Part shown: piece by piece, positions 16,446 to 25,394 of the stretch
Position numbering within the stretch: position 1 is the first letter of the stretch
How the letters are laid out: each line of letters begins with the position of its first letter
Assembly: GCF_003202405.1 (NCBI RefSeq)
Contig: NZ_QJHL01000004.1
Span: 372,001 to 436,000 of the forward strand
DNA: 64,000 bases
DNA from: Flavobacterium hydrophilum
GTDB lineage: Bacteria; Bacteroidota; Bacteroidia; Flavobacteriales; Flavobacteriaceae
Direction: 5' to 3'
Notes under the pieces: generated by a model
What the model saw: only the letters and a program-made list of their open reading frames with translations
Database searches by the model: none
Told to the model about the DNA's origin: nothing
Translations under genes and position numbers: made by a program

Positions 16446-17612
16446 ATGAAAAAAAGTCTTATTGCACTCTCATTAGGAGGGTTAACAATTGGTATAACCG
16501 AATTTGTAATGATGGGCCTACTGCCCGATATTGCTTCAGATATGGAAGTTTCTATTCCAGTTGCCGGATATTTAATTTCGGCTTATGCTTTGGGAGTTGT
16601 TATTGGTGCCCCATTATTGGTTATCCTCGGAAGAAATTTTCCTCCTAAAAAAATGCTTTTAATTTTAGCCTTGATGTTAACCCTTTTTAATGCGCTTTCG
16701 ATCATAGCTCCCAATTATAACTTTTTATTCGTTTCCAGATTTCTTTCAGGATTACCACATGGTGCTTTTTTTGGAGTTGGGGCGGTAGTCGCAAGCCGAT
16801 TGGCAGATAAAGGAAAAGAAGCTCAGGCGATTTCAATAATGTTTTCGGGTTTAACGTTGGCGAATCTTATAGGTGTGCCAATTGGTACCTATATAGGTCA
16901 TCATTTTATATGGAGGTATACCTTTATACTAATAGCAATTGTTGGGTTACTGACTTTTCTATTTATCTCCTTATGGATGCCTAATTTAGAAAAAAGTGGT
17001 GATGTAAATATGAAGACACAACTGTTGTTTTTCAAAAAAACTGAGGCATGGTTAATTATTGGAATAACGGCAATTGGTTTTGGGGGACTGTTTGCCTGGA
17101 TCAGTTACATTGCTCCTTTATTAATTAATGTTTCCGGGTTCTCTCCAGAGGATGTTTCCTATATATTGATTTTAGCAGGTTTAGGAATGGTCGTTGGAAA
17201 TTTTGTCGGAGGTAAACTGGCTGATAAATATTCGCCTGCGCCAACTGTACTTGCTTTACTTTTTGTGATGGTTATCGATTTGATTATGGTTTATCTTTTC
17301 TCTTTTAATCAATATGTATCCTTGTTTTTTACTTTTTTAACGGGAGCAATTTCTTTTTCGGTTATAGCGCCAATTCAAATGTTAATGATTAAAACCGCCA
17401 AAGATGCCGAGATGATTGCTTCGGCAGCGCTTCAGGGAAGTTTTAATATTGGAAATGCTTTAGGAGCCTTTTTAGGCGGATTGCCTTTGGCAGCCGGTTA
17501 TAGTTATGCATCGCCAAATCTTATAGGTGTTGGTATGGCAATTATAGGGATGATTATAACTTTTGTTTTAATGCAAAAGCATAAAACGGTTTTAAAATTG
17601 CAAACACGGTAA
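16446..17612 (+). CDS. MFS exporter, AraJ/YdhP-like (DHA1 family)
   Basis: 388 residues with 12 predicted membrane helices. The N-terminus (LSLGGLTIGITEFVMMGLLP) and the first-loop region (YALGVVIGAPLLVILGRNFP) match the AraJ/YdhP group of 12-helix sugar or drug efflux proteins. Substrate unknown. Divergently arranged with an AraC regulator, which probably controls it. Ends before a strong terminator. Confidence 0.88.
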   Translation: MKKSLIALSLGGLTIGITEFVMMGLLPDIASDMEVSIPVAGYLISAYALGVVIGAPLLVILGRNFPPKKMLLILALMLTLFNALSIIAPNYNFLFVSRFLSGLPHGAFFGVGAVVASRLADKGKEAQAISIMFSGLTLANLIGVPIGTYIGHHFIWRYTFILIAIVGLLTFLFISLWMPNLEKSGDVNMKTQLLFFKKTEAWLIIGITAIGFGGLFAWISYIAPLLINVSGFSPEDVSYILILAGLGMVVGNFVGGKLADKYSPAPTVLALLFVMVIDLIMVYLFSFNQYVSLFFTFLTGAISFSVIAPIQMLMIKTAKDAEMIASAALQGSFNIGNALGAFLGGLPLAAGYSYASPNLIGVGMAIIGMIITFVLMQKHKTVLKLQTR

Positions 17613-17631
17613 TAATTGAATTACATTATAT

Positions 17632-17663
17632 AAACCCTTAAATTCTGTTTAAGGGTTTTTTTA
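17632..17663 (+). terminator. Intrinsic terminator of the MFS gene
   Basis: Perfect 11-bp stem AAACCCTTAAA / TTTAAGGGTTT (17632-17642, 17648-17658) with a 5-nt loop followed by T7. Confidence 0.9.
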
Positions 17664-17907
17664 TACCTAATTACATAAATGGATGTGTAAATGTTGGTTG
17701 CGATTATAAGAATGTTTTTTTATTGCATGCTTTTTTAATATAAATCATTTCAGTGAGTATCTGTCTTTTTTTGATGCTAATGAATTGTGTTGATTTTTAA
17801 TCTTTTTTAACTTCAAATATTAATTGAAGTTTTTGGAAAAAAAAATTATGGAAAAAATTCTTAAAAATATCTTTATTTATTGCGATTATCAAAATATTCG
17901 CAGATTA

Positions 17908-17921
17908 TGTAATCGATTGAA
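17908..17921. promoter_or_regulatory. Imperfect LacI-type operator, upstream copy
   Basis: TGTAATCGATTGAA shares the 8-bp core AATCGATT and 12 of 14 positions with the TGTAATCGATTACA palindrome at the susC promoter, 185 bp downstream. The position suits an auxiliary operator for looping. Confidence 0.5.
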
Positions 17922-18083
17922 TTTTGTGCAATAATATTATCGCATTAAAAATATAAAAGAGTATTTCTTATTTTTAGAGTAATTAAATTGAATATATGAC
18001 ATTTTAAAACAGAATATTTTTTTATATGCAATTTTTTTTATGATTTTTTTGTGAAATTTAATTTTTTATATAGAATTTTTTTT

Positions 18084-18106
18084 TATGTTTGTGTAATCGA
18101 TTACAC
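18084..18106 (+). promoter_or_regulatory. susC promoter -7 box overlapping a 16-bp LacI-type operator
   Basis: TATGTTTG (18084-18091, perfect TAnnTTTG) shares its last base with GTGTAATCGATTACAC (18091-18106), a perfect 16-bp palindrome with the central CG typical of LacI-family operators. The expected transcription start falls inside the palindrome, which would give repression by steric block. No -33 element is evident. The leader to the susC ATG would be about 185 nt. Confidence 0.65.
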
Positions 18107-18284
18107 TTTGTTTTTCGGTATTTTAAAATATTCACTTTTTGTTTGTTTTCAGGGGTTGCGGAAATAAACTGTAAATTGGATTTTAACTAAAAATTATATT
18201 TTTAAAATACCTAAAGAGTAAAATGTGATTTAAAAACCATAAATAAACTTTATAAACAATTAATAACAAACTAAACAGTAAACT

Positions 18285-21200
18285 ATGAATTTTAAAGAGT
18301 TATTTAATAAAAGAACAAATTGTTGTCTGGCAATTGTTTTCTTATTGTGCTTGTTTACCAGTAATAAGGTAAGTGCACAGGACTTAACAGTTGAAGGGGT
18401 TGTAAAAGATGCATCGGGATTAACCTTGCCTGGTGTAAATGTTTTAGAAAAAGGTACAAAAAATGGGGTTTCTACAGATTTTGACGGAAAATACAAATTG
18501 AAACTTTCGAGTTCAAAAGCAATTGTAGAATTTTCTTTTATTGGTTTTACAACGCAGTCAGTTCCTGCTGCCGGTAAAAAAACAATTAATATTGTTTTGG
18601 CTGAAGAAGCTAATTCTTTAAATGAAGTTATTGTTGTTGGATATGGAACTGTTAAGAAATCAGATTTGACAGGTGCAGTATCCAGTATTTCGGGTAACGA
18701 TTTGAAAAAAGTGCCTGTAGCTAATGTTGCTGAAGCTTTAACAGGTCGTATTGCAGGAGTACAGGTAACGAGTTCTGAAGGTTCTCCAGACGCGGAGATT
18801 AGTATTAGAGTTCGTGGAGGAGGGTCTTTAACGCAATCTGCAGCACCTTTGTATATAGTGGATGGTTTTCCAATAAATAGCATGAGTGATATTTCGTCTT
18901 CTGATATTGAAACAATGACAGTATTAAAAGATGCTTCAGCTACAGCTATTTATGGTTCTCGTGGAGCTAATGGTGTAATTTTGATTACAACAAGAAGTGG
19001 TAAAGATGGTAAAATAGCCGTTAGTTTCAATACGTTTTATGGGATGAAAACCAGAGCGAAAGATTTTGATGTTTTGCCGGTAGATGATTATGTAAAATGG
19101 CAATATGAGTACGCTTTGCTAAATCAAGGAACAGGTACAAAAGTAACTTCTAATCCTACTTCATATACAAATTATTTTGGTAATTGGCAAGATTATGATA
19201 TGTATGAAGGGATGAAAAGTAATGATTGGCAAAAACAAATTTTTGGTCGTACAGGAGAGGTTCAAAGCCGCGATTTAAGTATTAGAGGAGGAAATGAGAA
19301 GTTGAATTACAATTTCAATTATGCTAATTATGATGAAAAAGCGATTATGCTAGGTTCTAATTATAAGCGTAATAACTTGTCGTTGGCATTAAAGAGTAAA
19401 GTGAATGATAAAATTGATTTAACTTATACAATGCGTTATTCAGATACTCAAATTAATGGTGGAGGAGTAAATGAACAAAATGAAAAATCAACGTCTGACT
19501 CCCGTATCAGAAATACAATTGCTTATGCACCACTGCCAATTCCGGGTATTTCAACAGATGATACAAATGAAGATAATGCTAGTAGTTTAATTAATCCAAT
19601 TGTTTCAGTTTGGGATAATGACCGCGAACAATTACGTAAAAACTTTAACATGTTAGGAAGTTTTTCATGGGAACTGATCGATAATTTGAAATTTAAAACT
19701 GAATTAGGTTTGGATAATTATAATTATCAGGATGCTCGTTTTTATGGAACATCAACCTATTATGTTAATAGTTCCCCTGATGTTAACGCTCCTTTTAAAG
19801 GAATGCCAGCCTTGATAATGTCGGATAAAAAAGATGTAAGATTTAGAAATGCTAATACCTTAAATTACGATTTTAAAAAAATATTGGGTAAAGATCACCA
19901 TATAGATTTATTAGTAGGAGAAGAAACTCTTAGGACATCTTCAACTAATTTAACAAATACGCTTCATGGTTTTCCTGAATTTTTCGATTTTAACTTAGCA
20001 AAAAAATTAACAACACAATCAGGTAGTATCAATCCGGCTTATTCAGGCACGCCTTCAAATACTAACCAGGCTCGTTTTGTTGATAATTATTTAGCTCCAG
20101 ATGATAAATTGTTATCTTTCTTTGGTAGAGCTAATTACAGTTTTAAAGATCGTTATTTGTTAACAGCGACTTTCCGTGCTGATGGTTCAAGCAAGTTTAT
20201 AGGAAATAATGTATGGGGGTACTTTCCAGCTTTTGCTGCTGCCTGGAAAATTTCAGAAGAGGAATTTTTAAAAGATAAAAGTTGGTTAAGTCAGCTGAAA
20301 GTTCGTGCTAGTTATGGAGAAGCAGGTAATAATAATATTCCTACAGGACAAACAGTTCAAAACTTCGAATCTAAACCTATAACTACAGTAAATGGAGTTT
20401 CAAGTGGTTGGGCTACAAGTAGTAAATATATGGCAAACCCTGATTTGAAATGGGAAACCACAGTTACACAAAATATAGGTTTGGATTTTGGTTTCTTTAA
20501 TAACCGTCTTAGTGGAACATTAGATTTTTACAATAATAAAACGAGTGACTTATTAATTGAATTTCCTGTAGCTGGTACTGGTTATGAAAGTCAATATCGT
20601 AATATGGGACAAACTCAAAATACTGGTTTTGAGGCTAGTTTAAATATTGTTGCAATTGAGGCTAAAAATTATGGTTTGAACTTTTCATTTAATATGGGGA
20701 TAAATAAAAACAAAATCAATTCATTAGGTGTCTTAGGAGATTTCCCATACTCATCAGGTTGGGCATCAAATCAAATCACTAATGATTACCAGGTAATGGT
20801 TGGTTCTGCTTTAGGACAAATGTACGGTTACAGAAATGACGGTCGTTATGAGGTTTCTGATTTTGACTGGAATGGAACCACATATACTTTAAAAGATGGT
20901 TTGGTTGATAATGGACCTGTAGGTTCAGTGCAGCCTGGTTCTATGAAAATCAAAGATTTAAATGGTGATAATATAATTGATAGTAAAGATCAAACGATTA
21001 TTGGTAGTGCGCTTCCAAAAAATACTGGGGGTATGGTAATCAATGCCAATGCTTATGGATTTGATTTGTCTGCAGCTTTTAACTGGGCTCTTGATTATGA
21101 TGTTTACAATGCGGATAAAGTTGAATTTTCTACTGCTAGTCAAACTAATGGGGAATATAGAAATTTAAGTAATGTAATGGCTGATGGAAAACGTTGGACG

Positions 21201-21572
21201 AATTTGAACCCAACGACAGGAGAACTAGTTACAAATCCTACAGATTTAGCGGCTTTGAATGCTAATACTACTATGTGGTCACCTTATATGGGGCGTTTTG
21301 TATTGAGTGACTGGGCTGTAGAGGATGCTTCTTTCTTACGTTTAAATACTTTAACTCTTGGTTATTCTGCTCCCGAAAGTTTTATCTCTCATTTAGGTTT
21401 AACAAAATTAAGAGGTTATTGTACGGCTAGTAATGTATTTGTATGGACAAATTATTCAGGTTCTGATCCTGAAGTTTCAACAAGAAGAAAAACGACTTTG
21501 ACTCCGGGTGTTGATTCATCAGCATATCCACGTAGCAGACAGTTGATTTTCGGTCTAAATCTTAATTTCTAA
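18285..21572 (+). CDS. SusC/RagA family TonB-linked outer membrane transporter
   Basis: 1095 residues. Signal peptide to about residue 32 (ends KVSAQ). Then a carboxypeptidase-regulatory-like domain (LTVEGVVKDASGLTLPGVNV), a SusC signature LNEVIVVGYGTVKKSDLTGA, the plug domain with VQVTSSEGSPDAEISIRVRG and IYGSRGANGVILITT, and a C-terminal 22-strand barrel ending RSRQLIFGLNLNF. It imports oligosaccharides through the outer membrane with the SusD partner, powered by TonB. The SusD gene follows after 19 bp. Next to a pectin methylesterase, a pectic oligosaccharide substrate is likely. Confidence 0.97.
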   Translation: MNFKELFNKRTNCCLAIVFLLCLFTSNKVSAQDLTVEGVVKDASGLTLPGVNVLEKGTKNGVSTDFDGKYKLKLSSSKAIVEFSFIGFTTQSVPAAGKKTINIVLAEEANSLNEVIVVGYGTVKKSDLTGAVSSISGNDLKKVPVANVAEALTGRIAGVQVTSSEGSPDAEISIRVRGGGSLTQSAAPLYIVDGFPINSMSDISSSDIETMTVLKDASATAIYGSRGANGVILITTRSGKDGKIAVSFNTFYGMKTRAKDFDVLPVDDYVKWQYEYALLNQGTGTKVTSNPTSYTNYFGNWQDYDMYEGMKSNDWQKQIFGRTGEVQSRDLSIRGGNEKLNYNFNYANYDEKAIMLGSNYKRNNLSLALKSKVNDKIDLTYTMRYSDTQINGGGVNEQNEKSTSDSRIRNTIAYAPLPIPGISTDDTNEDNASSLINPIVSVWDNDREQLRKNFNMLGSFSWELIDNLKFKTELGLDNYNYQDARFYGTSTYYVNSSPDVNAPFKGMPALIMSDKKDVRFRNANTLNYDFKKILGKDHHIDLLVGEETLRTSSTNLTNTLHGFPEFFDFNLAKKLTTQSGSINPAYSGTPSNTNQARFVDNYLAPDDKLLSFFGRANYSFKDRYLLTATFRADGSSKFIGNNVWGYFPAFAAAWKISEEEFLKDKSWLSQLKVRASYGEAGNNNIPTGQTVQNFESKPITTVNGVSSGWATSSKYMANPDLKWETTVTQNIGLDFGFFNNRLSGTLDFYNNKTSDLLIEFPVAGTGYESQYRNMGQTQNTGFEASLNIVAIEAKNYGLNFSFNMGINKNKINSLGVLGDFPYSSGWASNQITNDYQVMVGSALGQMYGYRNDGRYEVSDFDWNGTTYTLKDGLVDNGPVGSVQPGSMKIKDLNGDNIIDSKDQTIIGSALPKNTGGMVINANAYGFDLSAAFNWALDYDVYNADKVEFSTASQTNGEYRNLSNVMADGKRWTNLNPTTGELVTNPTDLAALNANTTMWSPYMGRFVLSDWAVEDASFLRLNTLTLGYSAPESFISHLGLTKLRGYCTASNVFVWTNYSGSDPEVSTRRKTTLTPGVDSSAYPRSRQLIFGLNLNF

Positions 21573-21591
21573 TTTTAAAGTAGTACAAAAA

Positions 21592-23427
21592 ATGAAACAT
21601 AAAATAATAATTGCAGGATTAGCTTTGGCTACATTTTTTACAGCTTGTCAAGAGCTTGGAGATGATTATTTAGAAGCTCCGGCCCAATCAACATTAGATG
21701 AATCTGTAATTTTTTCTACTCCTGGTTTAGCTAAAGGTGCTATTGATGCAATTAAAGTGCCTTTTGGAGAAACTAATTCCTATCGTGGTCGTTTTATACC
21801 ATTTTATGGGATGAATACAGATGCAGAATGGTATAATAATTCTCAATCCGTTACCGCACAATCTGATTTGGCTACTTATGATGCAAGAATAGATAACATT
21901 CAAATGAATACTAATGATAATGCATGGGCTTCGATGTACGGAGGTATAGAACGTGCTAATATTGCTGTTAAGGGTCTTCGCCAATATGGAAATCCATTAC
22001 CGGGAACAGAAATGGGCCAGCTTTTAGGTGAAGCATTAACATTACGTGCTATTTATTATGCTGATTTAATGAAAGCGTGGGGTGATGTGCCGTATCGTTT
22101 CGAACCAATCAACAACGAAACTTTATATCTTCCTAAAACGAATCGTGATATAATTTATAAACAATTGATTGCTGACTTAGGAGAAGCTTCAAACTTGGTA
22201 GCCTGGCCTAATGAATCATCTGAAACTTCAACAGTTGAGCGTGTTAATAAAGCTTTTGTAAAAGGATTAAGAGCACGTTTGGCTTTAGCAGCTTCAGGAT
22301 TTCAGCAATACCCAGATGGAATTCGTAGAAGTAATGACCCTGATTTATCTGTTGCGAAGATGTATGCTTTAGCTTTAAGCGAAGCACGTTCTGTAATTCA
22401 AAGTGGTAAAGCACAGTTAAATGCTACTTTTGAAGGATTTTGGAAAAATGTAAACCAGGATTATATAGCAGCTGGAGGAGAATCTCTTTGGGAGATCCCG
22501 TTTGCAGAAGGTCGTGGACGTGTGTTGTATAGTTTTGCGGTTAAAAATCAGTCACCAAATCAATTTCAGGCAAATGGTACGGGACCAGGTGGAACAGCTG
22601 GACCATTACCTACTGTTTTTTATGACTATGATGAAAAAGATACCCGTAGAGATGTTACTTGCGTACCTTATCGCTGGGGTACTGCTGTAAGTGGTATTGC
22701 TAAACAGGAACTGGTAGCTTTAAATACATGGTATTTTGGTAAATATCGTTATGAATGGATGAAACGAAGAGTTACTGCTGCTAGTGATGATGGAATAAAT
22801 AAAGTATATATGCGTTATGCTGAAGTATTGTTAATTGCAGCAGAAACAGCTAATGAATTAGAAGGGTTTGGTGCAGCTGCGCCGTATTTGAAAGAAATTA
22901 GAAAAAGAGCTTTTGCTGCTGCTGATCAGGCCACTAAAGTGGATGCTTATGTAAATGCATTATCTTCAAAAGAAGCTATGTTTGATGCTATTGTAAAAGA
23001 GCATAAATTTGAGTTTACCGGTGAAATGGAACGTAAACAAGCCTTAATTCGTTGGAACCTGTTAAAAGCTAAATTGGATGAGTCAAAAACAAAAATGACC
23101 AATTTGCGTGATAGAGCTAATGAATATATAGATGTGCCTGCTACATTATATTATAAATATGTAAAAGATGTGGCTAATGAATCTAAATATGCAGGACAAG
23201 ATAATACTACTATTTTATTGATTTATGGATTAAATCGCGGTGAATCTACAAATCCAGGTGCTGATTACACAGCTTTTACATGGAATAATTTGAATGACGC
23301 TAAAATTAATTCGGTGTATAAAACAGGTGCTAATCCGGATAATCGTCAGTTCTGGCCTATTTGGCTATACTTTATTAGTAACAGTAATGGAAAATTAGTG
23401 AATGATTATGGGTATCCAAACCAATAA
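21592..23427 (+). CDS. SusD/RagB family nutrient-binding lipoprotein
   Basis: 611 residues. Lipobox FFTAC puts the lipidated Cys near residue 19. The SusD-like pattern of TPR helices is seen: LLGEALTLRAIYYADLMKAW, VERVNKAFVKGLRARLALAA, and the C-terminal VYMRYAEVLLIAAETANELE with IVKEHKFEFTGEMERKQALI. It caps the SusC transporter at the cell surface and binds glycans. It lies 19 bp after SusC and 37 bp before the next lipoprotein gene, forming a core PUL operon. Confidence 0.96.
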   Translation: MKHKIIIAGLALATFFTACQELGDDYLEAPAQSTLDESVIFSTPGLAKGAIDAIKVPFGETNSYRGRFIPFYGMNTDAEWYNNSQSVTAQSDLATYDARIDNIQMNTNDNAWASMYGGIERANIAVKGLRQYGNPLPGTEMGQLLGEALTLRAIYYADLMKAWGDVPYRFEPINNETLYLPKTNRDIIYKQLIADLGEASNLVAWPNESSETSTVERVNKAFVKGLRARLALAASGFQQYPDGIRRSNDPDLSVAKMYALALSEARSVIQSGKAQLNATFEGFWKNVNQDYIAAGGESLWEIPFAEGRGRVLYSFAVKNQSPNQFQANGTGPGGTAGPLPTVFYDYDEKDTRRDVTCVPYRWGTAVSGIAKQELVALNTWYFGKYRYEWMKRRVTAASDDGINKVYMRYAEVLLIAAETANELEGFGAAAPYLKEIRKRAFAAADQATKVDAYVNALSSKEAMFDAIVKEHKFEFTGEMERKQALIRWNLLKAKLDESKTKMTNLRDRANEYIDVPATLYYKYVKDVANESKYAGQDNTTILLIYGLNRGESTNPGADYTAFTWNNLNDAKINSVYKTGANPDNRQFWPIWLYFISNSNGKLVNDYGYPNQ

Positions 23428-23464
23428 TAGGTTTGTCTGATTATTTAATGTAGAAAAAGAAATT

Positions 23465-25066
23465 ATGAAAAAAAGAAATATATTTAAAGGAATAATCGTC
23501 GCTTCAATGGCGGTTATACTTGCTGGAAGCTGCGATAGTTATACAGAAGATATTATTACGGAATTAAATATTGATCGTGAATTTTCCCCAACTGGTTTAA
23601 AAGCTACTGTGCGTAATCAAACTTCTGTTGAATTAGTTTGGAATACTAAAGAATCAGTAGATCATTATGTGGTTCAGTTTAGTGGAGATGATCCTAATTT
23701 TGGTACGATATTTAAAGAATTAAGTGTAACGGCTGATCAATTGCCGGTGACTGTAGCTTTAGAGGGTGAAACACTTTATTCAATAAGAGTTAAAGCTGTT
23801 AGTGCAGATGAATTAGGAGAGTCTAAATGGACTGTGACTACAGCTAACACATTATCAGAACAAATTTTCTTACCAATTCAGGAAACTGATATAGCTGCTA
23901 AAACTGCTATTTTAAGATGGACAGCCGGTAGTAGTGTAACAACAATTGTCCTTAATCCCGGTAATATTACACATACAATTACTGCAGAAGAAAAAGCAGC
24001 TGGTATTGCCACAATCACAGGATTAAGCCCTGAAGCATCTTATCAGGCAAATTTGTTTAATGGTACTAAAAAAAGAGGTGCTACAACATTCACAACTGGT
24101 ATTGATGTAGGAGATGGTATTTTGGTAAAAAATACAGAAGATTTATTGGTTGCTATTGCTAATGCAGATTCAGGAGCAAAATTATTTTTAGAGCCTGGTG
24201 ATTACAAAAGTTATGATGTTGATGGTGTAACTTTGAAAACTGATATTGCATTAGCAAAATCAATTACGATTAGTGGTATCCCAGGAAAAGCAAGACCAGT
24301 ATTACATTATAAAGTAACTCTTAATTCTGGAGTAAGTAATCTTTCGTTATTGAATTTAGAATTGGACGGAACTGGTATTGAAAGTGGAAGTGTAGTTACG
24401 GTTTCAGTTACAGCACCTACAGAATTTCAGGATATTCTAATTAGCGCATGTAATATTCATAATTATGATAAATCTTTAGTCTCAAATTCAGGTAGTGCAA
24501 ATACGAAAGTGAACTCAATTACTGTTGAAAATTCAATCCTTACGGATGTATGTACAAATACTGGATCAGGTGATTTTATTGATTTCAGGTTTTCATTTGT
24601 AAAATCAATTGAACTTAAAACAAGTACTTTTAATAGATGTGCTACACAAAGAGCCTTCATTCGTGAAGATGCTGGTGCAGGATCCGGAACAGGTACTACT
24701 CTTAAAACTAATGTTTTAATTGATAGCTGTACATTTTATGGAGTTACAAATACAATAGCAAATAGTGTATATAACATAATAGCTGTTCGTTTTGTTTCAA
24801 ATGCTTCGACAATAACTAATTCCATTTTCGCTGAAACTATTGCCAGATTTACTAATAATGCCGCAACAGCTACACCCACTTTTGGAAATAATAATTATTT
24901 TAATGCTGTTACTCTTAATACAGGACCAGTTACAAGTGCCGTAAGAGCTGATACAGCAGGTACAGCTTTAAATCCAGGTTTTGCAAATGCAGCAACAGGT
25001 GATTTTACTATAAGTAATCAAACCTTAAAAGACAATAAAGTAGGAGATCCACGTTGGATTAAATAA
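23465..25066 (+). CDS. Surface lipoprotein with fibronectin III-like and DUF5123/pectate-lyase-like beta-helix domains
   Basis: 533 residues. Lipobox LAGSC gives a lipidated Cys near 23. Residues ~45-210 hold two Fn3-like modules (SVELVWNTKESVDHYVVQFS; AKTAILRWTAGSSVTT). Residues ~225-533 resemble DUF4957/DUF5123, a right-handed beta-helix related to pectate lyases (ILVKNTEDLLVAIANADSGA, then stacked strands with Asn/Ser/Thr ladders). No calcium-binding lyase active site could be recognised, so it may be a surface glycan-binding protein rather than an enzyme. Third gene of the SusCD operon, terminated just after its stop. Confidence 0.82.
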   Translation: MKKRNIFKGIIVASMAVILAGSCDSYTEDIITELNIDREFSPTGLKATVRNQTSVELVWNTKESVDHYVVQFSGDDPNFGTIFKELSVTADQLPVTVALEGETLYSIRVKAVSADELGESKWTVTTANTLSEQIFLPIQETDIAAKTAILRWTAGSSVTTIVLNPGNITHTITAEEKAAGIATITGLSPEASYQANLFNGTKKRGATTFTTGIDVGDGILVKNTEDLLVAIANADSGAKLFLEPGDYKSYDVDGVTLKTDIALAKSITISGIPGKARPVLHYKVTLNSGVSNLSLLNLELDGTGIESGSVVTVSVTAPTEFQDILISACNIHNYDKSLVSNSGSANTKVNSITVENSILTDVCTNTGSGDFIDFRFSFVKSIELKTSTFNRCATQRAFIREDAGAGSGTGTTLKTNVLIDSCTFYGVTNTIANSVYNIIAVRFVSNASTITNSIFAETIARFTNNAATATPTFGNNNYFNAVTLNTGPVTSAVRADTAGTALNPGFANAATGDFTISNQTLKDNKVGDPRWIK

Positions 25067-25090
25067 CTTTTTTAAAATTGTTAATATTAG

Positions 25091-25130
25091 AAGGCATGCT
25101 GAATTTAAACGTTTACGCATGCCTTTTTTT
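25091..25130 (+). terminator. Intrinsic terminator of the SusC-SusD-lipoprotein operon
   Basis: Stem AAGGCATGC / GCATGCCTT (25091-25099, 25117-25125) with an internal A/T loop, followed by a T tract. Confidence 0.85.
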
Positions 25131-25152
25131 CTTCAGTTATATAATTAGAATA

Positions 25153-25259
25153 ATGAAAATAAGAACGTGGTGCTAATATTAATAGTGCTATTTGCATTAT
25201 TTTCATGTAAAAAAGATGATGATAGTTCTGGAGTTTCAAATGTTTGTTCAAAAAATTGA
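25153..25259 (+). pseudogene. Remnant of a lipoprotein gene (frameshifted leader)
   Basis: ATG at 25153 opens MKIRT but runs into TAA after seven codons. Shifting by one base at about 25167 gives, from 25170, VLILIVLFALFSC followed by KKDDDSSGVSNVCSKN and TGA at 25257. This is a typical Bacteroidota lipoprotein leader (hydrophobic core, lipobox LFSC, then Lys-Asp-rich spacer) with nothing behind it. Read as the 5' stub of a decayed lipoprotein gene of the locus; a GTG-started 29-residue lipopeptide is a less likely alternative. Confidence 0.55.
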
Positions 25260-25298
25260 AATTATCGGAACAGATATGTAATAATAAATTAAATAAAG

Positions 25299-25345
25299 AT
25301 AATTCGTTGGATTATTTAGGTTATTAATGACATCCAACGAATTAT
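25299..25345. repeat. 14-bp perfect inverted repeat upstream of the pectin methylesterase
   Basis: Arms 25299-25312 (ATAATTCGTTGGAT) and 25332-25345 are perfect reverse complements around a 19-nt AT-rich loop, ending 49 bp before the methylesterase ATG. No T tract follows, so a leader hairpin or regulator site is as likely as a terminator. Confidence 0.6.
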
Positions 25346-25394
25346 AAAAATAAAGATTATAAATTAAAATTTTACTAAACAATTAATACCACTT

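Larger units (their letters stand above)
17613..18284. other. 672-bp regulatory region upstream of susC
   Basis: Very AT-rich. It contains the terminator of the MFS gene (17632-17663), an imperfect CG-centred palindrome (17908-17921), and a -7 box fused to a perfect 16-bp palindrome (18084-18106), followed by a ~180-nt leader to the susC ATG. No open frame of coding character was seen. An imperfect 9-bp inverted repeat TGCGATTAT / ATTATCGCA (17881-17889 and 17936-17944) brackets the upstream palindrome. Confidence 0.6.

Noticed and set aside
18260..18883. 207-codon minus-strand frame opposite susC
   Set aside because: Antisense shadow of the susC 5' end.
23465..25066. Calling this lipoprotein a pectate lyase
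   Set aside because: Only the beta-helix likeness is seen; no catalytic or calcium-binding residues could be identified, so a binding role is kept open.
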